Assembly (NCBI RefSeq): GCF_014641595.1
Contig: NZ_BMIA01000002.1
Coordinates: forward strand, 992,001-1,056,000
Length of the DNA stretch: 64,000 nt
Direction: 5' to 3'
DNA from: Dyadobacter endophyticus
GTDB lineage: Bacteria > Bacteroidota > Bacteroidia > Cytophagales > Spirosomataceae
In this document: positions 9,040-16,273 of the stretch, one piece after another
Layout: every line of letters begins with the position of its first letter
Position numbering within the stretch: the first letter of the stretch is position 1
Translations under genes and position numbers: made by a program
The notes under the pieces: generated by a model
Told to the model about the DNA's origin: nothing
The model's input: only the letters and a program-made list of their open reading frames with translations
Databases searched by the model: none

Positions 9040-10452
9040 TTGCTTAGTTTTTTTCGCGTAAATGCACGGTACCAGACCATCAGTTTAGTAGTATTCTTCC
9101 TGATGCTCCGTCTCCCTTTTTTCCTGGGTGGCGCGCCTTTGCTGATACCTGAGCTCAGCTGGATGCTGGTAGGCGAGCAAATGGGCCGCGGGTTCATGCT
9201 CTACCGCGATGTATGGGACAACGTAAGCCCGTTTTCCGGCCTTACCTACTGGCTCATCGACAGCCTCTTCGGCCGGACGCAATGGGTTTACCAATTGGCT
9301 GCTATGGGTGTTTCGCTGGTGCAGATATTGTATTTCAATTACGTAATCCACTCCCGCGACGTTTTTCCCGAGCGCACGTTCCTGCCCGGCGCGTTGTACG
9401 CGCTGTTCCTGAATATTTCCTTCGACATGGGGACATTATCACCCATGTTGCTTGCCAATACCTTCCTGCTGTTCGCATTCGGCTCGATTGTTAAAATGCT
9501 TGTTAGAAGAGAAGTGACCACTCAGGTTTTCGAGCTGGGACTTTACATCGGGATCGCTACTTTGTTTTATCTGCCGGCGTCACTATTCATGATTTGGGCA
9601 TTCCTGGCATTGCTGTTTTATACAGGTTCCACATTCCGGCACCACCTGCTGGGGCTGTTCGGTTCTATATTTCCGTTGCTTATGGTCGTGTTGTTTTTCT
9701 ATCTCAACAATGGAATGGAAAGCCTGAATCGGAACCTGCTGACCTCGGTATTCCAGGTAAAACAATATAACCTGAATGACTTTTCTTCTTTGCTGGCATC
9801 GCTATTGCTGCCGCTGGGCTTCGGGATCATGGGCTTTATGCGGATCTTCACAACACTCCGGTTTGTGAATTACCAGACGCGCATTCAGCAGGTGATGGCG
9901 CTGTGGTTTATCTCGGCCGTATTTACAATCCCGTTAATGCAGTATCTGGCACCGATGCAATTCGTCATATTCGTCCCTCCGGCGGCATTTTTTGCCACAC
10001 ATTACTTCCAGAGTTTCAAAAAGAACGGCTGGGCGGATGAACTGCAGTTCACACTCATGGGCGCGATGATCGTTTTGATCCAATATCAGGGACTAAGGGG
10101 GGTGCTGCCCGGAGTTTCAATGGGCAAGCTGGAAAACCTGCGCGCCAAACCGGCCAATTTGCCGGAACAGATCCGCAGCAAGCGCATTCTCGTTCTCGGA
10201 CAGAATTCGGGAGAATATATCAACAACTATACGGCCACGCCCTACCTCAACTGGGAACTGGCGGCCTACGATTTGCAGAACCTCGACAATTTCGACAGCG
10301 TGATCCACGTCTACGACAACTTCCGCAAAGATCCGCCCGAATATGTAATCGACAAGGTAAATATGATGCCGAAACTCCTGAACCGGGTTCCGGCATTGAA
10401 AAAGCAATATATCCAGAGCCCCTGGAAAGGTGTCTACCAAAGGGCCTACTAA
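9040..10452 (+). CDS. Polytopic membrane protein, GT-C glycosyltransferase-like
   Basis: A 470-residue integral membrane protein with about nine to eleven hydrophobic segments in the first 350 residues and a soluble C-terminal domain of about 110 residues. The motif LYRDVWDNVSPF (about residues 46-57), after the first periplasmic loop, resembles the YRDVWDNKPP signature of GT-C (dolichol-mannose-type) glycosyltransferases, although the KP is replaced. A lipid-linked sugar transferase is one possibility; the C-terminal RSKRILVLGQNSGEY segment is not typical of that family. The start is a TTG at 9040; the next in-frame ATG would cut into the first membrane segment. Its stop overlaps that of rpiB by 2 nt, tail to tail. 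Confidence 0.7.
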   Translation: MLSFFRVNARYQTISLVVFFLMLRLPFFLGGAPLLIPELSWMLVGEQMGRGFMLYRDVWDNVSPFSGLTYWLIDSLFGRTQWVYQLAAMGVSLVQILYFNYVIHSRDVFPERTFLPGALYALFLNISFDMGTLSPMLLANTFLLFAFGSIVKMLVRREVTTQVFELGLYIGIATLFYLPASLFMIWAFLALLFYTGSTFRHHLLGLFGSIFPLLMVVLFFYLNNGMESLNRNLLTSVFQVKQYNLNDFSSLLASLLLPLGFGIMGFMRIFTTLRFVNYQTRIQQVMALWFISAVFTIPLMQYLAPMQFVIFVPPAAFFATHYFQSFKKNGWADELQFTLMGAMIVLIQYQGLRGVLPGVSMGKLENLRAKPANLPEQIRSKRILVLGQNSGEYINNYTATPYLNWELAAYDLQNLDNFDSVIHVYDNFRKDPPEYVIDKVNMMPKLLNRVPALKKQYIQSPWKGVYQRAY

Positions 10453-10880
10453 CAGGAAATCTTATCGACGCGTGTCTGGTGGCGCCCTCCTTCGAACTCG
10501 GTGCTTAAAAATGCTTCCAGGCTTGCCAGCGCCGTTTCGAGCTCGATAAACCGCACAGGAAAACAGATTACGTTCGCATCGTTGTGCTGGCGGGCCAAAG
10601 GTGCGAGAGGCGTGTCCCACACGAGTGCGGCGCGTACGCCCTGGTGCTTATTTGCGGTAATGCAGACGCCCTGCCCGCTTCCGCAAAGCAATACGCCCTT
10701 TTCGAATTCCTTACTTTCCACCCCGCTTGCCACCGGATGTGCAAAATCCGCATAATCCGCCGAATCAGCGCTATATGTTCCGAAATCCTTCACTTCGAAA
10801 CCGTTGGTGGTAAGCCAGTCGATAACCGGTTGCTTGTAGGGGAAACCTGCGTGGTCGGAGCCGATAGCAATTTTTCTCAT
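10449..10880 (-). CDS. rpiB: Ribose 5-phosphate isomerase B
   Basis: Interconverts ribose 5-phosphate and ribulose 5-phosphate in the pentose phosphate pathway. The 143-residue protein has IGSDHAGF with D9 and H10. The catalytic cysteine is C66 in CGSGQG, followed by TANKHQGVRAALV and H99 in the RQHNDANVI motif. C66 and H99 fall at the positions known from the E. coli enzyme. The frame is open to 10928, but the ATG at 10880 gives the normal N-terminus (MRKIAIGSDHAG). Three bases of its stop region overlap the stop of the convergent membrane protein gene. Confidence 0.95.
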   Translation of the reverse strand: MRKIAIGSDHAGFPYKQPVIDWLTTNGFEVKDFGTYSADSADYADFAHPVASGVESKEFEKGVLLCGSGQGVCITANKHQGVRAALVWDTPLAPLARQHNDANVICFPVRFIELETALASLEAFLSTEFEGGRHQTRVDKISC

Positions 10881-10953
10881 TACTTTTTTGTTAATTACAG
10901 TCCACCGTTCGTTAACCACAGCGGACATGGTGAAAAGTTTTTATTATTGGTGT

Positions 10954-10975
10954 TAATGGTGCAAAGTTACCATTA
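10954..10975. promoter_or_regulatory. Inverted repeat between rpiB and the LOG gene
   Basis: TAATGGT (10954-10960) and ACCATTA (10969-10975) form a perfect 7+7 inverted repeat with an 8-nt centre, in the 126-nt divergent promoter region and 31 nt before the LOG start. It may be an operator; no factor is identified. Confidence 0.3.
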
Positions 10976-11006
10976 TACTTATCAACAACTCAATGGATTT
11001 CTAAAT

Positions 11007-11777
11007 ATGAGTGAAGAAGTAAAACCCACTAACGGGGAATTAGTTGATGTTTCCCTCCTCAACCCTGCGGTTCCCGAGGATGAGAAAAGGATCAAGGAGG
11101 CGTTTGAAGACCGCAACTGGAACGAGATCAAGAGTGCCGACTCATGGGTTGTATTCAAGGTAATGGCCGAATTCGTGGAAGGATTTGACAAACTGGCAAA
11201 AATAGGCCCGTGCGTTTCGATTTTCGGTTCTGCCCGCACTTTACCCGACAACCCTCACTATAAAACAGCGGAAGATATCGCAGCAAAACTGGTTCGCCAC
11301 GGCTACGGCGTGATCACCGGCGGCGGGCCCGGTATTATGGAAGCCGGTAACAAAGGTGCGTTCGAGCAGGGCGGAAAATCGGTCGGACTGAATATTAAAC
11401 TGCCGTTCGAGCAGCACAGCAACATTTACATCGACCACGACAAGAGCATCAATTTCGACTTCTTCTTCGTGCGTAAGGTAATGTTTGTCAAATACTCGCA
11501 GGGCTTCATCGTCATGCCCGGCGGTTTCGGTACGCTCGACGAGCTTTTTGAGGCGATGACATTGATCCAGACCAAAAAAATCGGCCGTTTCCCGATTGTG
11601 CTCGTCGGTACCGCCTATTGGTCGGGCCTGTTGGAATGGATCAAAGGGACGATGCTTACGGAGCACAATATCAATCCAGAAGACCTCAAACTAATTAGCC
11701 TGGTAGATACGCCCGACGAGGCCGTGAAGGTAATCGACACGTTCTATTCAAAATACCTGTTGAAACCTAACTTCTAG
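11007..11777 (+). CDS. LOG-family (TIGR00730) nucleotide 5'-monophosphate phosphoribohydrolase-like protein
   Basis: A 256-residue Rossmann-fold protein of the LOG / YgdH-like family, which cleaves the N-glycosidic bond of nucleoside monophosphates. The defining motifs are GGGPGIMEAGNKGA (about residue 109 on) and PGGFGTLDELFE (about 171 on). An acidic extension of about 65 residues precedes the domain. The frame is open far upstream into rpiB antisense; the ATG at 11007 gives MSEEVKPTNGEL and lies just after the divergent promoter region. The old annotation 'lysine decarboxylase' for this family is not supported by the motifs. Confidence 0.88.
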   Translation: MSEEVKPTNGELVDVSLLNPAVPEDEKRIKEAFEDRNWNEIKSADSWVVFKVMAEFVEGFDKLAKIGPCVSIFGSARTLPDNPHYKTAEDIAAKLVRHGYGVITGGGPGIMEAGNKGAFEQGGKSVGLNIKLPFEQHSNIYIDHDKSINFDFFFVRKVMFVKYSQGFIVMPGGFGTLDELFEAMTLIQTKKIGRFPIVLVGTAYWSGLLEWIKGTMLTEHNINPEDLKLISLVDTPDEAVKVIDTFYSKYLLKPNF

Positions 11778-11825
11778 CAACGAAATCATTCAAAGCGAAG
11801 TTTGTCCAACGGGGTTCTCCAAACG

Positions 11826-11865
11826 GGGCCATACCGTCAGAACGACAGGTATGGCCCTATTTTTT
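11826..11865 (+). terminator. Terminator of the LOG gene, overlapping the end of the facing gene
   Basis: The stem GGGCCATACC (11826-11835) / GGTATGGCCC (11848-11857) is followed by TATTTTTT. The stop codon of the convergent helix-hairpin-helix gene (11837-11839) lies in its loop. Confidence 0.85.
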
Positions 11866-12799
11866 GTATGGTCGGGTCGTCCAGCACTTTTACATTTCGA
11901 AATTCTTCCAGCGAACGGAACGGACCGTGTTGCGTGCGATAATTGACCAACACCTGAACTTGTTTTCTGTTTCTCAAATAGGGGTGTTTGCCTAGCTCTT
12001 CGGCGGTAGCTGTATTTATATTCACCTTTTTAACCGGGCTACTCACCTTCGCATAGCGTTTCAACTCCGCCAGCGCAAGTGAATCCAGCCCGTAAACTTC
12101 ATGGAACTGGTCAGTCGAACAGAACCCTCCCAGCCCATCCCGGAACTTCAAAATGCGCTGCGCCAGCTTGCTTCCGATCCCTTTCAGGCGGATGAGCGCT
12201 GTTGTGTCGCATTGATTAATATCAAATGCCTGCATGCCGGTCTTCGTCTCACCTCGTACACCCGTGTTAGAATAAGTCTTGGAAGAGCTATTTTGTCCGA
12301 CATCAAAGACTGGGCTCTGATCCGGGATCACAATATACTTTTCCAGGCGCGCATACAGCTGCTGCGGAAAATCGTAAATCTTCAACAAATCCTCTTTCCG
12401 TCGGAAGCGCCCTCCCTTGCTCCTGAATTTTTCAATACGCCCGGCTATAAATGCAGGAATACCCACTCCTCTAAGCTCTTTTTCTGAGGCCGTATTTGGA
12501 TCAAAACGAACCAGTTTGATTGCCTCCGGTACTTGCGTCGTCCCGTACGCGGGCGACCGCTGTTTTTCACGATACGGGTGAGAAACCTGCTGTCTTTCCA
12601 ATAATAGCGCAATGCTGTCCAGCACCTTCCGCTCGGGCGGCGAGCTGACCGTCGGCACTAAAGGCAAGATCCAGCGCCGGAAAAAAAAGGGCGTCCAAAT
12701 GACCATTGCGCAGAATAGCATCATCACAAGTGCACCGCGCGCCTCTTTTCGGGATATTCCGAAGAAGTCCTGTAAACTGTTTAAAATTCTCTGATACAT
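11837..12799 (-). CDS. ComEA-like helix-hairpin-helix protein with N-terminal membrane anchor
   Basis: A 320-residue protein with one membrane segment near the N-terminus (about 25-45) and three HhH units. These are FDPNTASEKELRGVGI (about 105), FDINQCDTTALIRLKGIGS (about 190) and VNINTATAEELGKHPYLR (about 258). HhH proteins bind DNA backbone non-specifically; in ComEA this serves DNA uptake in the periplasm. Three tandem units in one chain, instead of one pair, is common in Bacteroidetes proteins of this kind, and the role in uptake is inferred. The start at 12799 gives MYQRILNSLQDFFG. It stands alone, with its own upstream gap of 117 nt. Confidence 0.85.
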   Translation of the reverse strand: MYQRILNSLQDFFGISRKEARGALVMMLFCAMVIWTPFFFRRWILPLVPTVSSPPERKVLDSIALLLERQQVSHPYREKQRSPAYGTTQVPEAIKLVRFDPNTASEKELRGVGIPAFIAGRIEKFRSKGGRFRRKEDLLKIYDFPQQLYARLEKYIVIPDQSPVFDVGQNSSSKTYSNTGVRGETKTGMQAFDINQCDTTALIRLKGIGSKLAQRILKFRDGLGGFCSTDQFHEVYGLDSLALAELKRYAKVSSPVKKVNINTATAEELGKHPYLRNRKQVQVLVNYRTQHGPFRSLEEFRNVKVLDDPTIQKIGPYLSF

Positions 12800-12852
12800 A
12801 CGCCGGGATTGTTTTCTCCCTTTTTACGCTGCATCGACAATTTGGTAACAGG

Positions 12853-12895
12853 TTTTAAAACACCAATGAGCAGACGGTAAGCCGCCTGCTCATTG
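12853..12895 (-). terminator. Terminator of the DUF4097 lipoprotein gene
   Basis: The stem CAATGAGCAG (12864-12873) / CTGCTCATTG (12886-12895) is read on the minus strand and followed by GTGTTTT, directly after the stop at 12917. Confidence 0.75.
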
Positions 12896-12916
12896 AAGTA
12901 AGAAATAATGTATGTG

Positions 12917-13960
12917 TTATTGATTCACATAAACACCACCAGCACTGGCCGACAATGTTACCGGAATACCACCGCCATTCATTTTACCCTGAACACGGTC
13001 TTTTTCAGCCGAGCCGTCGAAGTTTTTAAGTGGTATCGACACTTTATTACCTCTCAGATTCAGGTCAACGCCTTTATCCAACGGCATGGTTACCCGTACG
13101 CTACCGGCAGATGTGGAAAGATCTACATATTTACCGAGCGATTTCAGTTCCAGCTCGATGCTCCCCGCACTCGTATTTGCCCGGATACTGCCTGAAACAT
13201 CCGCCAACCGTACAGAACCACCCGACGTACCGGCATCGAGTGAACCGTCGACACCCTCGCCGCGGATGCTTCCACCACTGGTATGTGCCAGAATATCGCC
13301 ATTGAGTTTATTCAATTCTATGCTTCCGCCGGAAGTTTTCAGCTCGATCTTGCCTTTCAGTTCACTGGCGTTAATACTTCCACCGCTGGTATGGAGGTTG
13401 ATATCCTTACTGCAATGCGCCACATCGATGCTGCCACCCGAGGTACGGCCACGGATTACCCCGTTCAGGTCGTCGATTTTGAGGCTACCTCCGCTGGTGG
13501 AGAAATTTTGTTCGCCGGTCAATGAAGCAATTTTAATGCTTCCTCCACTGGTTTTGAGATTGGTAGCCACATTCCGGGGCGTCGTTACTTTAAATGAGAG
13601 GGAAATACTTTTTTTCTCATTCCACTGCAAATTGCTTTTACGCTTTGCCGTCGCGAGCACCTTACCGCCTTCGGTCCCGATCATGATGTCGTAATCTTCC
13701 AGGCGTTCCTCGATTTCTTCTTTTGTCAGGTTCTTATTACCGTTCCAGCCATTGCCGCGCACGTACATTTCTACTTTGAAACCATCGGACTGCCCGCCGG
13801 TAACCGAAATCGAACCACCGGAAGTCTCTACCTGTAATTCCTTGAGGGCAGAGCCATTGAAGTTTTTGGTAACGTAAGGTTTGTCATCATCGCCTTGCGC
13901 GCAAGCACTTACGAAAACGAGTGCGGACAGGACGAAAGCAAGTAGTTGTTTAATTTTCAT
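12917..13960 (-). CDS. DUF4097-family beta-helical lipoprotein (putative adhesin)
   Basis: A 347-residue surface or periplasmic lipoprotein. The signal peptide ends in a lipobox (VSAC, C20 from the chosen ATG), followed by AQGDDD. The mature part is built from about ten copies of a T-S-[GA]-G-S-[IVL] motif spaced 18-21 residues, the pattern of a right-handed beta-helix with DUF4097 repeats. DUF4097 proteins are poorly understood and are often co-regulated with envelope stress systems. The frame is open to 14053, but the ATG at 13960 gives a proper lipoprotein signal. It diverges from the small ORF at 14078. Confidence 0.85.
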   Translation of the reverse strand: MKIKQLLAFVLSALVFVSACAQGDDDKPYVTKNFNGSALKELQVETSGGSISVTGGQSDGFKVEMYVRGNGWNGNKNLTKEEIEERLEDYDIMIGTEGGKVLATAKRKSNLQWNEKKSISLSFKVTTPRNVATNLKTSGGSIKIASLTGEQNFSTSGGSLKIDDLNGVIRGRTSGGSIDVAHCSKDINLHTSGGSINASELKGKIELKTSGGSIELNKLNGDILAHTSGGSIRGEGVDGSLDAGTSGGSVRLADVSGSIRANTSAGSIELELKSLGKYVDLSTSAGSVRVTMPLDKGVDLNLRGNKVSIPLKNFDGSAEKDRVQGKMNGGGIPVTLSASAGGVYVNQ

Positions 13961-14077
13961 GGGATTCTTGATTTGTTTGCTCAATGATGCAAATATCCGC
14001 AAACAGGTTGCATGGAGTAACTTAAAAGTTCGAAGCCGGTACAGTTTTTGCAATTCAATATTTTAAAACAAAAAAAC

Positions 14078-14317
14078 ATGAAAACATACCGCGTAAAAGC
14101 CGCCCGCGAATCAGAGGAAAATTTGGTACTGGACATCCTGCAAAACCTGCAAAGAAAGGGTGCGATCGTATTTGAAGAAGAGCTGCCCGACGGAAAAAGC
14201 AACCGCCCTAAAGAAGCTACACCTGCCACGGAGGAGCAGGTGCAGGAGATTATTGATGAAGCGGAATTAGGTCCTTATTATTCAGAACAAGAGGCAAAGA
14301 ACATCCTCCATCTGTGA
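14078..14317 (+). CDS. Small acidic protein (79 aa), antitoxin-like
   Basis: I cannot assign a family with confidence. The sequence starts MKTYRVKAARESEENLV and ends in an acidic helix (EIIDEAELGPYYSEQEAKNILHL) resembling the C-termini of small antitoxin-like proteins. No toxin follows: the next gene faces it and starts three bases after this stop. So it is either an orphan or an unrelated short protein. The frame begins at a TTG 30 nt earlier; the ATG at 14078 is preferred. Confidence 0.6.
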   Translation: MKTYRVKAARESEENLVLDILQNLQRKGAIVFEEELPDGKSNRPKEATPATEEQVQEIIDEAELGPYYSEQEAKNILHL

Positions 14318-14320
14318 GCA

Positions 14321-14677
14321 TTATTTTTTGTGAATTTCAATGACTTTGATTTCGTCGTACGTCGCAGTGTGGCCCCAGCCGCATTGAACGGTACTTTTCG
14401 CCCCTGTCAGGCTGTATTTCAGGTGAACCGGCGTGAAACTGTAATATTCTTCGATTTTACCCAGCTCCTTCTCTATTTTAGCACGCGATGCTTCGCTGGG
14501 CAGCAGCGAAATGGTCGAATCTTTGGCAGTAATAGCGAAATGCCATGAACAGCCATCGGTAGCGAGCATGTTAGTCCAGGTCGCATCTACTTCATAAACT
14601 TGTTCGTTGACATCGTCACTTTCGTCGTGGCAGCTGGCCCAGGCCAGCAATCCGAACAAAACAATCAGAACTTTCAT
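14321..14677 (-). CDS. Small lipoprotein of unknown function (118 aa)
   Basis: The N-terminus MKVLIVLFGLLAWASC is a short lipoprotein signal with lipobox WASC (C16), followed by acidic residues (HDESDDVNEQ), consistent with surface export in Bacteroidetes. The mature part of about 100 residues has two further cysteines (DGCSWHFA and VQCGWGH) that may form a disulfide. No family is recognised. It converges on the 79-aa protein gene with a three-base gap and precedes the GH1 gene on the same strand, 61 nt away. Confidence 0.7.
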   Translation of the reverse strand: MKVLIVLFGLLAWASCHDESDDVNEQVYEVDATWTNMLATDGCSWHFAITAKDSTISLLPSEASRAKIEKELGKIEEYYSFTPVHLKYSLTGAKSTVQCGWGHTATYDEIKVIEIHKK

Positions 14678-14738
14678 GGTTGTAGGGGTTTAATATGACG
14701 GGTAGACACGCCCTTTCCCGAATTAGTTGGAAACCATA

Positions 14739-16142
14739 TTATCTTTCTGTTTTTTTAAGGAAGTCGGCAAACCATCTGCCCGACCCCTTCACGATACGCT
14801 CCTGGGTTTTAAAATCCACATATACCAGACCAAAGCGTGCGGAATACCCATGTGCCCATTCAAAATTATCCATTAACGTCCACGCGAAATAACCGGTGAT
14901 GTTTATCCCTTCGTTTTTAGCCCTCAGAACGGCTTCGAGGTAATCGTGGTAATAAGCCTGTCTGGCATCATCTTCCACCTTCCCGTCTTTCAGCGTATCT
15001 TTAAATGCCGCCCCATTTTCTGTAATGACCAATTCACGGACGCCTTTGTATCGTTGAAATTGTTTCAATATTTCATACATCCCGGCGGGACTGATCTCCC
15101 ACCCCAAACCGGTCGTCGGGACATTCCTAAGCGTGGCGGGCACATCTTTCAGCCACATCACCGGTGCCAGGTACGAATGCTGTACCACCACGCTGAAATA
15201 GTTTTGTAACCCCCAGAAATCAAAATCGAATTTTAGCCTTTCGCTGTCACCTTCACGCATGAACCTTTTGATATTAGACAGAAAAGGAAATGCGTCTTTG
15301 GGATAGCCCAGCCCTAATGCCGGTTCGATGAAAAGCCGGTTCATGAGCGCGTCCGCCCGCCGCGCCGCCCTTATGTCCGCCGACTTCTGACTGTTGGGAA
15401 TAACATGAGAGCAGGAAATCGCAGTGCCGATGCGCGCGTCGGGCAACAACTTCCGCAATACCCTACCGCCTTCCGCCTGACTCAACGCCAGGTGATGCAC
15501 TACCGGCAGAAAGTTATGAATGCCCTTGCTCCCGGGCGCGTGCTCGCCCGTGGTGTATCCCAACCCAGCCACGGCCATAGGCTCGTTCAACACAATCCAA
15601 TGCCGTACCCGGTCGCCAAATGCGTTTGCGCATACTGCCGTATATTCCGCAAACCATTCGACAACGCGTCTGTTCTTCCAGCCGCCGGCTTTTTCCAATA
15701 TTTGGGGTAAATCCCAGTGATACAGCGTAATCCACGGTTCTATTCCCAAGGCAATACACTTATTTATCAACCTGTTATAGAAATCCAAACCAGCCTGGTT
15801 GACGCGCCCGTGGCCATCGGGCAAGATCCGTGACCACGACAGCGAAAATCTGAACTGCCCGAAACCGAGCTCTTTAACCAGTTCCAGGTCTTGCTCATAT
15901 CGGTTATAGAAATCACAAGCTACCCGCGCATGGTCGCCATTCCGTATCTTGCCTTTTTTCCTCGCAAAAACGTCCCATACACAATCGGTCCGGCCATCCT
16001 CATCCACCGCCCCCTCGATCTGGTATGCCGCTGTTGCCACACCCCATTTGAAATCACTTCCAAAATCCTCCCGCGATAAAGGATTTGCCGCTACCGGCCT
16101 GTACCCCGATTCTTTATTATGATGATCAATAATTGTTGCCAA
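14739..16142 (-). CDS. GH1 family beta-glucosidase/beta-glycosidase
   Basis: A 467-residue cytoplasmic glycoside hydrolase (no signal peptide) that splits beta-linked glucosides or galactosides by the retaining mechanism. The acid/base glutamate is E187 in LNEP and the nucleophile is E375 in ITENG. FKWGVATAAYQIEG and FRFSLSWSRILP at the N-terminal half and the C-terminal GYFAWTLMDNFEWAHGYSARFGL complete the GH1 signature. The length is normal. No transporter or SusCD pair is adjacent, so the source of the substrate is not evident. A 131-nt gap holding a terminator separates it from the upstream gene. Confidence 0.96.
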   Translation of the reverse strand: MATIIDHHNKESGYRPVAANPLSREDFGSDFKWGVATAAYQIEGAVDEDGRTDCVWDVFARKKGKIRNGDHARVACDFYNRYEQDLELVKELGFGQFRFSLSWSRILPDGHGRVNQAGLDFYNRLINKCIALGIEPWITLYHWDLPQILEKAGGWKNRRVVEWFAEYTAVCANAFGDRVRHWIVLNEPMAVAGLGYTTGEHAPGSKGIHNFLPVVHHLALSQAEGGRVLRKLLPDARIGTAISCSHVIPNSQKSADIRAARRADALMNRLFIEPALGLGYPKDAFPFLSNIKRFMREGDSERLKFDFDFWGLQNYFSVVVQHSYLAPVMWLKDVPATLRNVPTTGLGWEISPAGMYEILKQFQRYKGVRELVITENGAAFKDTLKDGKVEDDARQAYYHDYLEAVLRAKNEGINITGYFAWTLMDNFEWAHGYSARFGLVYVDFKTQERIVKGSGRWFADFLKKTER

Positions 16143-16189
16143 GCCAATCCCGGTTACCTTTTGTTCACGAAAGTTAAAACTAATCTATA

Positions 16190-16229
16190 AACAAAAACCC
16201 TTCGTCCTGAAACCGCGGACGAAGGGTTT
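16190..16229 (-). terminator. Terminator of the T9SS-exported repeat protein gene
   Basis: The stem AAACCCTTCGTCC (16195-16207) / GGACGAAGGGTTT (16217-16229) is 13 bp. Read on the minus strand it is followed by TTTTTGTTT. A weaker GC-rich hairpin at 16241-16259 precedes it. Confidence 0.85.
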
Positions 16230-16273
16230 TCAAAATTACTGCTCCGGTTGCTGCGGAGCCTTTACTCCGGAGC

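Noticed and set aside
10584..11006. Extended start for the LOG-family protein
   Set aside because: The upstream 141 codons run antisense through rpiB and the promoter region; the ATG at 11007 starts the recognisable protein.
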